Counted from the stretch's first letter, positions 8,780-18,370 are shown. The stretch is 64,000 nt of DNA from Candidatus Pantoea formicae (GCF_011752625.1 NZ_VWXD01000001.1:558001-622000); one strand, 5' to 3'. Numbers and translations are program-made. The notes: generated by a model not told the origin, from the sequence alone.

Positions 8780-10162
8780 TTAATACTGGTTTCTGTGTTT
8801 ATTCAAGCCGCCGGAAGATACCCGTGGCTCTGTTTCCTCATTTAGCGATGCCGCATCATTCAGGTCACGTGCGGCTGTTTCCGGTGCAAGGAACCAAGAA
8901 ACAATCAGACCAATGAAGGTGATGCCCGCTGCGATGTACATCGTAGAACCAATACCAATGCTTTGCAGCGAGATCGGTACCAAATAGGTCCCCACTGCCG
9001 CACCTATACGTGACATGGATGTACCGACGCCCACCGCTCCAGCACGGATCTCGGTCGGGAAGATCTCGTTCGGGTAGACCAGTTGCAACACTTGTGCACC
9101 ACCGATAAACAGCGCGTAGGCACCAAACATCAGCAAGATGATCATCGAGGGCCCATCGCGTAATGCTCCCAGCAATAACAGCGCCAGGCCAGACCACAGG
9201 AAGCTATGCAGCAGTAACTTACGGCGTCCCAAGGTATTGACCAGTCGCGTGGCGATAATGCAGCCAACCACAAAGAGGAGGGTGATCGCAATAGAACCGT
9301 AAGAGGCCCAATCTCCGCTGAGATGCAGCGCTTCCAGCACTTTCGGCGCGAAGGCATAAACCGCAAACACCGGGGTCACAGAACACATCCAGAATATCGT
9401 GACGAAGGCCATACGTTTGCCATATCCGGAGTGGAGCAGACTGGCAAAGGATAAATTTTTACTCTCTGCCTGTTCAGGCAAGTTTTTCAAAGAAAAACCA
9501 CTGCCATAGACGCGACGAATAATGGCTTCCGCTTCCTTGTGGCGGCCCTTACTGATTAACCAGCGAGGTGACTCTGGTGTGCCTAAGCGCACCAGGAAAA
9601 GCAACGCGCCGATCACTGCAGTACTGGCCAGGGTGTAACGCCAGGCATCTGTGCCGCCAAAATTAAGGATTGCATCGCCCACCAGGTAGGCGGTGGCAGC
9701 TCCGGCAAACCACAAAATAGTCAACGTAGCGAGGCAAGGTCCACGTGATTTTTTTGGCATGAATTCGACCAAAAAAGCCGTTGCGACGGGATATTCAATC
9801 CCCACTGCCACGCCATTAAGGAAGCGTAACGCAAACAGCACCTCACCGCTTTGTACCCAAAATTGCGCGACCGAACAGACGATAAACAGTGTTGGGCCAA
9901 CGAAGTAAATCATTCGACGGCCAAGGCGATCGGTCAGGGCGCCGCCTAAAAAACCACCAAAGAAGATGCCAATCAGTGCTGAGGCTGCTATTAACCCCTC
10001 CCAGAAGGGACTGAGGCCTAGAGCAGGCGACACTTTCGTCATGGCTATACCAATGATGCTAAGCACATAGCCATCGACGAAAGAGCCGCCACCGGAACGC
10101 ACGGTTAACAAACGATGAAAGCGATTTAAAGGAACATCTTCAACAGAAATGTTATTCGACAT
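8780..10162 (-). CDS. MFS transporter, YaaU/YdjE-like (sugar porter family fold)
   Basis: The 460-residue protein has about 12 membrane segments. Its motifs match E. coli YaaU: GGGSFVDGYVLSIIGIA at the first helix, the loop 2-3 motif GGALTDRLGRRMIYFVG, and PESPRWLISKGR after helix 6. The transported compound is unknown; relatives carry aromatic or organic acids. The ATG at 10162 has AGGAG seven bases upstream; an upstream in-frame start has none. It is transcribed alone and could import the substrate of the adjacent decarboxylase module, though that is only positional inference. Confidence 0.8.
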   Translation of the reverse strand: MSNNISVEDVPLNRFHRLLTVRSGGGSFVDGYVLSIIGIAMTKVSPALGLSPFWEGLIAASALIGIFFGGFLGGALTDRLGRRMIYFVGPTLFIVCSVAQFWVQSGEVLFALRFLNGVAVGIEYPVATAFLVEFMPKKSRGPCLATLTILWFAGAATAYLVGDAILNFGGTDAWRYTLASTAVIGALLFLVRLGTPESPRWLISKGRHKEAEAIIRRVYGSGFSLKNLPEQAESKNLSFASLLHSGYGKRMAFVTIFWMCSVTPVFAVYAFAPKVLEALHLSGDWASYGSIAITLLFVVGCIIATRLVNTLGRRKLLLHSFLWSGLALLLLGALRDGPSMIILLMFGAYALFIGGAQVLQLVYPNEIFPTEIRAGAVGVGTSMSRIGAAVGTYLVPISLQSIGIGSTMYIAAGITFIGLIVSWFLAPETAARDLNDAASLNEETEPRVSSGGLNKHRNQY

Positions 10163-10446
10163 TTTGTACTCCTGTCTTTCCTGCGCGCTGAACAGCAGCG
10201 TCGCCAAAGCGACGGAAATAAGCACGATAAGCGATGGGTGCCTTATTTCATCAGGGCGCCGAAATAAATATAAACCTGTAGCGATCGTTAAAACGTTATC
10301 CAGAACAGATATTAAGATCGTGATGTGTTAAGAGTAATTAACGTGTTTCAAGTTAGATACGTCATAGGCAGATTCCTCCGGTGCAGGATGGTCGGATAAA
10401 TAAAAACTTTGCTGTCATAAATCGTTATGATGTGGCTTTTTTATAG

Positions 10447-10467
10447 CGGGAGGGGGTTAACCTCCCG
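10447..10467. terminator. Stem-loop downstream of yddG
   Basis: CGGGAGG and CCTCCCG pair over a seven-base loop just beyond the yddG stop codon. No long T run follows on the minus strand; TTT follows on the plus strand. The rest of the 10163-10472 gap holds only AT-rich promoter-like sequence. Confidence 0.5.
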
Positions 10468-10472
10468 TTTCA

Positions 10473-11387
10473 TTATTCAGAGACTTTACTACTCATACTT
10501 TTGCTTTCAACTGTGCGCGTTGACCACCAACACACCAACGATCCCAGACTCACCATGGCAGTGCCTTGCCAGAATGACATCGTTAAATGCGAACTCAGGA
10601 TGAACGCCGCTAAGACCGAGGAAATAATCGGAATAAAGTAGGATGCTGCCGCCAATACCGTAACGTTGCCGTGCAGAATGCCCACGTTCCAGGCCGCGTA
10701 TCCGAAGCCCATTGCCATCGCTGCCAATGCCAGAGAGATCCACACCTGGAAAGACAAAACAAAGGGAGGCTGAGGTGAAAACAGGAACTTAACCCATAAC
10801 GTCAGCGCCGTTAAAATAAAGAATAAGGTTATTCCGTTGCTGCCGTTGGCAATTTTTTTCGTCACAACACAATATATTGCCCAAATAATCGCGCCAGTGA
10901 ATGCCAAACCGTAACTGAGGGGATTATCCATGACGTTGCGAGTCATTTCAGTCAATGAAAAACCTTGGTCGCCACCCAATACACGACAAATCCCTGCCAC
11001 AGCTAAAATCACGCCAGGAATAATCAGTGGGCTGACTTTTTGTCGATTAACTATCACGGCAAGTACAATTGTCATACTCGGCCAGAGATAATTGACCATG
11101 CCAACTTCTATCGCCTGTCGACCGTTATGGGTGAAACCCAGTGAGAGCGACAGACAGAGTTCATAGCAGACAAACAGCACGCTGCCGATAATCAGATAGT
11201 TGCTGGGAAATTTGCGCAGATTGGGGAAGCCCACAGTGAACAGCAGCAGGATGGCGCTGCAGCTGTAGATTAATGCTGCGCCCGCGATCGGCCCAAAGCC
11301 TTCGCTAACGCTTTTAATTAATCCAACAATCGCGCTCCACAACAGGATGGCAATCAAGCCTATGAGCGTCGCTTTCTTTTGGGGCAT
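10473..11387 (-). CDS. yddG: Aromatic amino acid exporter YddG
   Basis: The 304-residue protein is an EamA/DMT carrier with ten predicted helices and close similarity to E. coli YddG throughout, for example KATLIGLIAILLWS at the start, QAIEVGMVNYLWPS and AAWNVGILHGNVTV. YddG exports aromatic amino acids and some other amino acids across the inner membrane. It is divergent from the DapA-family operon. Confidence 0.9.
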   Translation of the reverse strand: MPQKKATLIGLIAILLWSAIVGLIKSVSEGFGPIAGAALIYSCSAILLLFTVGFPNLRKFPSNYLIIGSVLFVCYELCLSLSLGFTHNGRQAIEVGMVNYLWPSMTIVLAVIVNRQKVSPLIIPGVILAVAGICRVLGGDQGFSLTEMTRNVMDNPLSYGLAFTGAIIWAIYCVVTKKIANGSNGITLFFILTALTLWVKFLFSPQPPFVLSFQVWISLALAAMAMGFGYAAWNVGILHGNVTVLAAASYFIPIISSVLAAFILSSHLTMSFWQGTAMVSLGSLVCWWSTRTVESKSMSSKVSE

Positions 11388-11774
11388 AACCCGCTACCTC
11401 TTTTTTACTGAATATTCACCCGAACTGAGGGTGAAAGCTTACCTGTTAAATTCAGGTTAAAACCAGCATAAAACTATGCTCCCTGACGCACAGTGTAAAT
11501 ACGTCATTGAGGATGATAGTTGCGTAATGTGATCGCCATCTGAATTCATGTAGAAAAATAATACGCAGATTAAAATTAATTAAATCATTGAAATATAACA
11601 ATTAAAAAAATTAATCATGTAAGAATGTTCCATCCATTAGTATTTCCTTTGTATTTTTTAAGTATACAAAAATTTCACATCGGTTGACCTCGCTGCACAC
11701 CCTATGCAAATTGTTAACAAACGCAACCTTACGGCGTTGCATTTGGTCCTGAATTCACCCTGGAGAGTCTCGCG
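11388..11774. promoter_or_regulatory. AT-rich divergent promoter region with GTATAC site
   Basis: This 387-base gap separates yddG from the DapA-like gene. It is strongly AT-rich. A GTATAC palindrome at 11662-11667 lies in a T-tract/A-tract context (TTTTTTAAGTATACAAAAAT). A second GTATAC at 14341 lies upstream of the GntR gene of the same module, so both are candidate GntR operators. Confidence 0.4.
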
Positions 11775-12674
11775 ATGACATTTGAAGGTATCTACACCCC
11801 AGCTATTACCCCTTACGCTGCAGATGGCAGCATCGATTACGCTGCGTTTGCTACTGTGTTGGAGTCGCTGATTGAAGCACGTGTACACGGCATCATCATT
11901 GGTGGTTCTACCGGTGAGTATTATGCACAAAGCGCGGAAGAGCGTCTGTCACTGGTTGAGCATGCACGTAAGGTGATAGGTAATCGTCTGCCTTTAATCG
12001 TAGGTACTGGCGCCATCCGCACCGAAGATGCAGTCGCTTTCGCAACCCATGCTCGTGACCACAAAGCGGATGCTATCCTGGTGACTTCACCGCCGTATGC
12101 ACTGCCAACCGAACTGGAAAATGCGCATCACGCGTTGACTGTAGATAAAGCCGCGCAACTGCCGATCATGCTTTACAACTATCCTGGCCGTATGGGCATC
12201 ACCATGGGCGAAACCTACTTCCGCGAAGTAAGCCGCTCGAAAAACGTGGTAGCGATTAAAGAGAGCTCTGGTGATTTCAACAACCTGCACCTGCTGGCCT
12301 GCAAATTCCCACATATCGCGCTGTCCTGTGGTTGGGATGATCAGGCGCTGGAGTTCTTTGCCTGGGGCGCACGCAGCTGGGTTTGTGCAGGGTCTAACTT
12401 TATTCCACGCGAACACGTGTCTCTCTACAACGCCTGCGTGGTAGAGAAAGACTTTGATAAAGGTCGCAAGATCATGGCTGCAATGATGCCGCTGATGAAC
12501 TTCCTTGATGGTGGCAAATTCGTGCAATCCATCAAGTACGGTTCGGAATTAGCGGGTCTGAAAGCCGGTCCCGTTCGTGCACCGCTGCAAGCACTGAATG
12601 AAGAAGAAAAAGCTGAGTTGCAAGCAGTGATTGAAGGTGTGAAACGCAACGTTGCTGCGGTTGCCGTGCTGTAA
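11775..12674 (+). CDS. Dihydrodipicolinate synthase/N-acetylneuraminate lyase family enzyme
   Basis: The 299-residue TIM-barrel protein carries the Schiff-base lysine in VVAIKESSGD and the family tyrosine in LYNYPGRMG, with GGSTGEYYAQS near residue 40 for the carboxylate-binding loop. The family makes or breaks C-C bonds of 2-oxo acids or dehydrates keto-deoxy sugar acids. It is followed after nine bases by an aldehyde dehydrogenase and then a GntR regulator. That trio fits a keto-deoxy acid dehydratase feeding a semialdehyde dehydrogenase, as in arabinonate, glucarate or hydroxyproline breakdown. Which one cannot be told here. Confidence 0.8.
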   Translation: MTFEGIYTPAITPYAADGSIDYAAFATVLESLIEARVHGIIIGGSTGEYYAQSAEERLSLVEHARKVIGNRLPLIVGTGAIRTEDAVAFATHARDHKADAILVTSPPYALPTELENAHHALTVDKAAQLPIMLYNYPGRMGITMGETYFREVSRSKNVVAIKESSGDFNNLHLLACKFPHIALSCGWDDQALEFFAWGARSWVCAGSNFIPREHVSLYNACVVEKDFDKGRKIMAAMMPLMNFLDGGKFVQSIKYGSELAGLKAGPVRAPLQALNEEEKAELQAVIEGVKRNVAAVAVL

Positions 12675-12683
12675 GGAGTGCGA

Positions 12684-14180
12684 ATGAAACAAGTACAGAC
12701 ATTGAGCGATGTAGTGAATGTGGCGCGGGAACTTCGGTTTCCAGACCAGGCGTTCATTAACGGACGTTTTACCCCATCGGCATCCGGTAATACGCTGGAG
12801 ACCACTAACCCGGCGACCGGTGAAGTGCTGGCGCATATTGCTGCCTGCAATGGTCATGACGTTAACATCGCTGTGCAGGGTGCCCGAAGTGCGTTTGAGT
12901 CCGGAAGCTGGAGTCAACTGCATCCTGGCGCGCGTAAAGCCGTGCTGCTGAAACTGGCTGATCTGTTGGAAAACGAAGTCACCCAACTGGCGGTGATGGA
13001 GAGCCTCGACAGTGGCAAACCTGTGAGCGAATGTCTGGCGGTAGATGTGCCAGAAACCATTCACGTGATCCGCTGGCATGCTGAAGCTATTGATAAGCTG
13101 TACGATCAAACCGCACCTACCGGGAACGGGGCGATGGCGATGATCGTACGTGAACCTATTGGTGTCGTGGGCTGTGTGCTGCCGTGGAACTTCCCACTGC
13201 TGATGCTGGCATGGAAAATCGGTCCAGCTCTGGCTGCGGGTTGCTCAGTGATTGTGAAGCCCGCAGAGCAGACGTCACTGACTGCGCTGCGCGTGGCAGA
13301 GTTGGCGCATGAAGCCGGCATCCCAGCGGGCGTACTGAACATCGTCACGGGCACCGGTAAAGACGTCGGTGAGCCGATTGGCTTGCATGCGGATATCGAT
13401 ATGGTGAGTTTCACTGGTTCAACCGCGACGGGGCGTCGTTTCCTGCATTACTCTGCTGACTCCAACCTGAAAAAGATTGTGCTGGAGTGTGGCGGTAAAA
13501 ACCCGGCGGTGGTCTTCGATGACGCCGATGATTTGGCCAGTGTTGCGACGAATGTGCTGAGCGGTGCTTTCTGGAACATGGGCGAAAACTGTTCAGCCAC
13601 TTCACGTCTGCTGGTGCATGAAAACGTCAAAGATAAGCTGTTAGCGTTGATCGCTGAGCAGATCGGCGACTGGCGTATGGGCAATCCACTCGACCCAGAG
13701 AACCGCTTGGGTACGATGATCACCGCAGAGCATTTCTGTAAAGTCAGCGACTACCTGAAAACGGCGCGCAAAGAAGGTTTACGGATTATTCAGGGTGGCT
13801 TCACCGATCGTGGCATCTATGTACAGCCCACGATTGTGGATGGCGTTACGCCGAAAAGCGCCTTGTTCCGTGAAGAGATTTTTGGCCCGGTACTGTGCGT
13901 TACCACCTTCAAAACCGAGGCGGAAGCCATTGCGCTGGCTAATGACACCGATTACGGACTTGCAGCGTCGGTCTATACCGGCAAGCTTAGCCGTGCAATT
14001 CGTGTGTCACGCGCCATACGCGCAGGAACAGTGACGGTTAACTGCTTCGGTGAAGGCGATGCGACCACACCTTTTGGTGGCTACAAGCAGTCTGGTTTTG
14101 GTGGCCGCGACAAGTCGGTGTATGCACTCGATCAATACACGGAACTGAAAACCATCTGGATAGACGTGCCTGCCGAGTAA
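12684..14180 (+). CDS. NAD(P)-dependent aldehyde dehydrogenase, PuuC-like
   Basis: The 498-residue enzyme has the catalytic cysteine in MGENCSATSRLL, the general-base glutamate in VLECGGKNPAVV, and the cofactor loop FTGSTATGRR. Its C-terminus (TTPFGGYKQSGFGGRDKS, then TELKTIWI) resembles E. coli PuuC. The ATG at 12684 follows TAAGGAG. It probably oxidises the semialdehyde made by the DapA-family enzyme to a dicarboxylate such as 2-oxoglutarate. Confidence 0.85.
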   Translation: MKQVQTLSDVVNVARELRFPDQAFINGRFTPSASGNTLETTNPATGEVLAHIAACNGHDVNIAVQGARSAFESGSWSQLHPGARKAVLLKLADLLENEVTQLAVMESLDSGKPVSECLAVDVPETIHVIRWHAEAIDKLYDQTAPTGNGAMAMIVREPIGVVGCVLPWNFPLLMLAWKIGPALAAGCSVIVKPAEQTSLTALRVAELAHEAGIPAGVLNIVTGTGKDVGEPIGLHADIDMVSFTGSTATGRRFLHYSADSNLKKIVLECGGKNPAVVFDDADDLASVATNVLSGAFWNMGENCSATSRLLVHENVKDKLLALIAEQIGDWRMGNPLDPENRLGTMITAEHFCKVSDYLKTARKEGLRIIQGGFTDRGIYVQPTIVDGVTPKSALFREEIFGPVLCVTTFKTEAEAIALANDTDYGLAASVYTGKLSRAIRVSRAIRAGTVTVNCFGEGDATTPFGGYKQSGFGGRDKSVYALDQYTELKTIWIDVPAE

Positions 14181-14189
14181 CCTGATTGT

Positions 14190-14211
14190 CGCCCGTCAAG
14201 GATGGCGGGCG
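14190..14211 (+). terminator. Stem-loop after the aldehyde dehydrogenase gene
   Basis: CGCCCG and CGGGCG pair across a ten-base loop, nine bases after the stop codon. No strong T run follows. Confidence 0.45.
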
Positions 14212-14331
14212 TTCAGTTAAATAGAATAATTCCCTCAAGATAATTTGGTCTTACACATTATCTAACTCATTGTTATTTATCTTATCTACGAACTGTGATC
14301 CACCGCAGACTGCGAAAAATATCCCATAATT

Positions 14332-14353
14332 ATTTTTGCTGTATACACACTTT
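14332..14353. promoter_or_regulatory. GTATAC site upstream of GntR gene
   Basis: GTATAC at 14341-14346 is flanked by TTTTTGCT and ACACTTTTT, a context like the site at 11662 upstream of the lyase gene. It is a candidate autoregulatory operator for the GntR protein encoded at 14406. Confidence 0.35.
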
Positions 14354-14405
14354 TTCTGTAGGTTAAGCAGGAATTAGGTGCGGGATTTCATCACAGGAGG
14401 TCACA

Positions 14406-15101
14406 TTGAGATCGGGAAAAGCAGCGTTATACGAAGATTTGAAACGCCTTATTTTGACCATGGAACTGGATCCTGACGAACTGTTGGATGAAGCCAGCCT
14501 GACAGGACAGTATGGACTGTCACGCACGCCAGTGCGCGAAGTGTTCCAGCGTTTAGCCGGGGAGGGGTTTCTGGAAATAGTGGAAAAGCGCGGTGTCCGT
14601 GTCATTCCCATGAGCCATTCCACGTTGCGTAATTTCTTCCTGGTAGCGCCAATGATCTATGCTGCGACAGGGCGGTTGGCGGTTCAGAATTTTAAACCTT
14701 CGCAACTCAAAGCGCTGAAAGAGACACAAAAGCGTTTTCGTAAAGCCGTGCAAACGCGAGATGCCGAAGCGCTGGCGTTAGAGAACAATCGCTTCCATGA
14801 AATCATGGGTGAAATGGCGAGTAATCCCTATTTGCAGCCCAGTCTGGGACGCTTGTTGATTGACCATTGCCGCATCGGCCACACCTTCTTCCGTCCGCAG
14901 AATGAGGATATGGAGCGCCGTCTTCAATTGGCTGCTGAACACCATGATGCCTTTATCGACGCGATTGAAGCGCGCGATGAGCAGAAGGTGGTTGATCTGG
15001 TATTTGAGCACTGGGAGCTATCACGCGAAAATATGGAAATCTTTATCGCGCCACAGGGCTTGAAAGCGGATGATCTAGTGCAGTCTCCGGAAGAGAAATA
15101 A
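14406..15101 (+). CDS. GntR family regulator, FCD (FadR) subfamily
   Basis: The 231-residue protein has an N-terminal winged helix (about 5-70, with LTGQYGLSRTPVREVFQRLA) and a C-terminal all-helical FCD ligand domain containing the metal-site pattern NRFHEIM and later His residues. The start is TTG, chosen because a strong AGGAGGT lies five bases upstream and no ATG fits. It follows the lyase/dehydrogenase pair and most likely regulates it. Confidence 0.85.
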   Translation: MRSGKAALYEDLKRLILTMELDPDELLDEASLTGQYGLSRTPVREVFQRLAGEGFLEIVEKRGVRVIPMSHSTLRNFFLVAPMIYAATGRLAVQNFKPSQLKALKETQKRFRKAVQTRDAEALALENNRFHEIMGEMASNPYLQPSLGRLLIDHCRIGHTFFRPQNEDMERRLQLAAEHHDAFIDAIEARDEQKVVDLVFEHWELSRENMEIFIAPQGLKADDLVQSPEEK

Positions 15102-15108
15102 CAAATGA

Positions 15109-15134
15109 AACGGTCGTTAATCGTGACGACCGTT
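15109..15134. terminator. Stem-loop between convergent genes
   Basis: AACGGTCG and CGACCGTT pair, extendable by a T-A pair, between the GntR and DHA2 transporter stops at 15101 and 15147. It can serve both strands. Confidence 0.5.
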
Positions 15135-15146
15135 ATGTTAATTAAA

Positions 15147-16532
15147 TCAGTTTGGACGTTCATCTGTAGCGGACTGTTTAAACCACTGATAGCCCGGCAT
15201 AATCCCATAAACGGTAAAACCTAAAGCGATAGCGTAGAAAGGTAAAGTCACCGTGAGTGCAATGTGCATGCTGTGAAGAGACAAATCTTTATTTCCTAAC
15301 AAACTACCAAGAATAGCGACGCCCATTACACTGCCGCTTTGGCGAGCGGCATTAATTATTCCCGATGTAATGCCTCCTTGGCCTGGCGGAGCGGATGACA
15401 TGCCTGCGGCAACCGTGGCAGGTGCTGTTGCTGACATACCAAATCCAACCAGTAACATAGGGACAAGCACTGCGAAATATGTGCTTGTTGCCGATGTGAA
15501 AACCAACCCTACAATCCCCAACAATGTCGTGGTAAGTCCTACAGCCATAGGCACACCCGGCCCTGTTTTTGCTGTGACTTTGCCACAATAGAATGCAGTC
15601 AGGGCCATAACGATAGCTTGCGGCAAAAGGGCAAGACCCGATGTCATGCTCGAATAGTGTTTTATTTGTTGAAAGTAGATGCTCATTATAAAAAGTTGAC
15701 CATAGAACCCAAAGTTAATTATCAAACCCACCATCGTCGCAGCAGTGAATTTTCGTATCCGAAATAACCCGTGAGGCAGCATCGGATAGTCTGATAATCG
15801 CTCGATAAGTAAAAAACTCAACGTAGCCAGAATAAAGATAATGACAGCTACACTAACCCGCGCCGAAAACCACCCATTTGAACCTGCGGCAATAAACGTA
15901 AAGGCCAGCGCACCCAATGCGCTAGCGATCAGTAATTGAGAAAGTGGTTTGATTTTATGCGACAGCACGTTGATTTCAGGGATGTGCTTTATTGACATGA
16001 ATATGGCTAAGATGCCAAAAGGAATATTGAGCAAGAATGCAGATGGCCAGCCAAATTTCTCAATGAGTATGCCTCCCGCCACGGGACCGATGGCGGTTGC
16101 TACGCCACCCAACCCGCCCCATACACCAAAGGCTTTAGCTCGTTCCGCTGGGTCATTAAATACCCCTTGCAAAAGTGATAGTGAATTAGCGACTGAGAGC
16201 GCAGCGCCAATGCCTTGAAGCGTTCTGGAAAAAATTAAGAACGATAATGAGTGTGCAATGCCACAAAATAACGATGCACAGGTAAACAGAATCAAGCCAC
16301 TGCAGAAGATTTTCTTTGGTCCGATAAGGTCTCCCAAAGATCCTGCACTTAAAAGAATTGATGCAAATGCGATGGTGTAGGATGCCACTATCCACTGTAA
16401 TCCACTTAGGTTTGCATTCAGGCTAAGTTTCAAATCGCTTAGTGCAACATTCACCAGTGTTGTGTCCAGACAAACCATGAAAAAACCCATCGAAATTATT
16501 GTTAATATCGTTGTGCGATTAACCTTTTCCAT
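15147..16532 (-). CDS. DHA2 family MFS drug efflux transporter (EmrB/QacA type)
   Basis: The 461-residue protein has a DHA2 signature in helix 1 (MVCLDTTLVNVAL), LQWIVASYTIAFA in helix 2, GSLGDLIGPKKIF in loop 2-3, and the antiporter motif C-like GGVATAIGPVAGGIL. It is predicted to exchange protons for lipophilic drugs or other toxic compounds at the inner membrane. It has no membrane-fusion partner nearby, so it probably works alone. It is divergent from a LysR gene at 16626, its probable regulator. Confidence 0.85.
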   Translation of the reverse strand: MEKVNRTTILTIISMGFFMVCLDTTLVNVALSDLKLSLNANLSGLQWIVASYTIAFASILLSAGSLGDLIGPKKIFCSGLILFTCASLFCGIAHSLSFLIFSRTLQGIGAALSVANSLSLLQGVFNDPAERAKAFGVWGGLGGVATAIGPVAGGILIEKFGWPSAFLLNIPFGILAIFMSIKHIPEINVLSHKIKPLSQLLIASALGALAFTFIAAGSNGWFSARVSVAVIIFILATLSFLLIERLSDYPMLPHGLFRIRKFTAATMVGLIINFGFYGQLFIMSIYFQQIKHYSSMTSGLALLPQAIVMALTAFYCGKVTAKTGPGVPMAVGLTTTLLGIVGLVFTSATSTYFAVLVPMLLVGFGMSATAPATVAAGMSSAPPGQGGITSGIINAARQSGSVMGVAILGSLLGNKDLSLHSMHIALTVTLPFYAIALGFTVYGIMPGYQWFKQSATDERPN

Positions 16533-16625
16533 TATCCCTACTTTTTCTACTCAACATTTTCCTCATGACCTTAACGGCTACTGCGAAAGCTGAAAAACGA
16601 CTTTTTGACACCTTAGCTTGATCAA

Positions 16626-17591
16626 ATGTTATTCTTAACTTTCGTTTATCAACTCAATGGCCCAACTTTGAGACGAGTTCTTCCTGGTATTTCTGCTCTG
16701 ATTGCGTTTGAAGCAAGCGCACGCCATAACAGTTTTTCCCGCGCGGCATCTGAACTTCACATTTCAGAAGGTGCTGTCAGTCGGCAGATTTCGCGTCTGG
16801 AATCGCAGCTTGGGACCACACTGTTTCTCCGTCGCGGAAATCGCGTTGAGTTATCCCGACAAGGAGTGAACTATGCTTCGCAGGTAAGGGATATCCTTGG
16901 AAGGTTGGAGCAGGAAAGTTTGCGTTTAATTGCGCAGCCGGAGGATGGAGGCACGCTTGAGTTAGCCGTTATGCCAACTTTCGCGAGTCGCTGGTTAATT
17001 CCTAGACTGGGACGATTTCAGCGAAGACATCCAAATATCATCCTGAACCTCTCTGAGAGAACACAACCTTTTCCAATGGCGGGCAGTGGTTTTGATGTTG
17101 TTGTGCATTTTGATCATCCTGCGTGGGCTGGCCACCAGACGCAATCGCTGTTCGAAGAGATGCTGGTTCCTGTTTGTCGCCCCGGACTCATTGAAGAATA
17201 TGCTAGTGGCGTTTCACCCCTAGTCTTGCTTCATAAACGCAATACCCCGAACGAATGGCGAAATTTCGTCAGTTCTAGCGAGTTGAATATTTTGAATGCG
17301 GTAGCGGGCCCAAGATTTGATCTTTTCTCAATGCTGATAGAAGCCGCCGTTGCTGGGATGGGTGTTGCCTTAGTACCAAGTGCTTACGTTAAATCTGAAC
17401 TGGCATCGGGATCGCTTTGTATACCTTGGACCCATGCTGTAAGAGGAAATAGGGTTAATGTTGTGACATTGGCCGATGAGGTTGCCGATCCAGCCAGAGA
17501 GGTTTTCGTTCAATGGTTGCTGGAAGAAGTGCAATTATATTGTGACGCTGAGCACTTACCATCAAACCGTGATGTATCAATGCAATCCTAG
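16626..17591 (+). CDS. LysR family transcriptional regulator, GcvA-like
   Basis: The protein is up to 321 residues, with a LysR helix-turn-helix (NSFSRAASELHISEGAVSRQ) and a substrate-binding domain of the GcvA group. The N-terminus is uncertain: relatives begin close to the LPGISALIAFEA stretch, so an in-frame TTG about 14 codons in is a possible start. Neither start has a good ribosome site. It is divergent from the DHA2 efflux gene and probably controls it. Confidence 0.8.
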   Translation: MLFLTFVYQLNGPTLRRVLPGISALIAFEASARHNSFSRAASELHISEGAVSRQISRLESQLGTTLFLRRGNRVELSRQGVNYASQVRDILGRLEQESLRLIAQPEDGGTLELAVMPTFASRWLIPRLGRFQRRHPNIILNLSERTQPFPMAGSGFDVVVHFDHPAWAGHQTQSLFEEMLVPVCRPGLIEEYASGVSPLVLLHKRNTPNEWRNFVSSSELNILNAVAGPRFDLFSMLIEAAVAGMGVALVPSAYVKSELASGSLCIPWTHAVRGNRVNVVTLADEVADPAREVFVQWLLEEVQLYCDAEHLPSNRDVSMQS

Positions 17592-17592
17592 A

Positions 17593-17617
17593 CCGGCCAC
17601 CCACTGCAGGAGGCCGG
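17593..17617. terminator. Stem-loop between convergent genes
   Basis: CCGGCC and GGCCGG pair over a 13-base loop, between the LysR stop and the stop of the acidic protein gene at 17627. It is placed to end both transcripts. Confidence 0.45.
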
Positions 17618-17626
17618 CTTAGAATA

Positions 17627-17872
17627 TTATTCGTTGCCCCACTGGTTCAGGAAGTTAGCGATTTCATCAATACGCACCTCCTGAATTCCCGCTTCACGAG
17701 CCATCTCTTGCTGTGACTCTTCGCTGATCTCTTCGTTATTCATCAGACGGGTCAACAACAGTTGGAAGTAATGCGCCAGAGAATCAAGCTCTGCTTCGCT
17801 GACATCGTGTTCTGATTCCTCAGCGTATTCTTCAGCGATATCATAATATTTCAGTGGTATTTCATTGTTCAT
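17627..17872 (-). CDS. Small acidic hypothetical protein
   Basis: The 81-residue product is strongly acidic (runs such as [15 protein letters not shown]) and predicted helical. It has no motif I recognise. It follows the cold-shock-domain gene by 15 bases and is probably co-transcribed. The high acidity is compatible with a nucleic-acid mimic or a chaperone-like partner, but there is no direct evidence. Confidence 0.55.
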   Translation of the reverse strand: MNNEIPLKYYDIAEEYAEESEHDVSEAELDSLAHYFQLLLTRLMNNEEISEESQQEMAREAGIQEVRIDEIANFLNQWGNE

Positions 17873-17887
17873 TATTCGCTCCTCAAT

Positions 17888-18370
17888 TTAGATTTTGAGC
17901 ATTTTAACCGCTGCATTTATATCGATTTCATCTTCCGTGAAAATCAATGTTGTGCCCTGGAAGGTGGTGACTGCCAGTTTTTTTACCGAACGCATTTCAT
18001 CAGGTTTCACATCTGATTTCGGCTTGATATTGTTCATTAAGATACCGACAGACAGCACGGTGTTTTCTTTATCAATACGGGTATCAACAGGTTCTTCTTC
18101 ACTGTAAACCACGTAAGACTTGATTGAGGTGAGTTTTAATCGCTCGCCAGCAATAAAGATGTATTTGCTATCGGGTATGACTTTCACCGCAAAGGCCGAG
18201 AGACCCTTGTTATTGGTGGTGGGTTCGAATGTCACGGCCGCATCTTTCTTGATCAGATCAGGGTTGGCGACCTTAATCACATGAAAATAACGGTTGTCTC
18301 CGTTCTCATCTTTGATAAATCCAAAACCCTTATCTTGAAACCAGGTTGTGATTGTTCCGTTCATCGCCAT
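17888..18370 (-). CDS. Cold-shock-domain protein with extra C-terminal domain
   Basis: The 160-residue protein starts with a cold-shock-like OB fold (residues about 3-66): GTITTWFQDKGFGFIKDENG contains an RNP1-like KGFGFI, and YFHVIKV replaces the usual FVH RNP2. The remaining 90 residues form a beta-rich domain I do not recognise. This is more than twice the length of a CspA protein. It may bind RNA or single-stranded DNA. A start two codons later is equally possible. Confidence 0.65.
   Translation of the reverse strand: MAMNGTITTWFQDKGFGFIKDENGDNRYFHVIKVANPDLIKKDAAVTFEPTTNNKGLSAFAVKVIPDSKYIFIAGERLKLTSIKSYVVYSEEEPVDTRIDKENTVLSVGILMNNIKPKSDVKPDEMRSVKKLAVTTFQGTTLIFTEDEIDINAAVKMLKI

Noticed and set aside
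12678..12683. GTG start for the aldehyde dehydrogenase
   Set aside because: It lies inside the TAAGGAG-to-ATG spacing; the ATG at 12684 has the better placed ribosome site.
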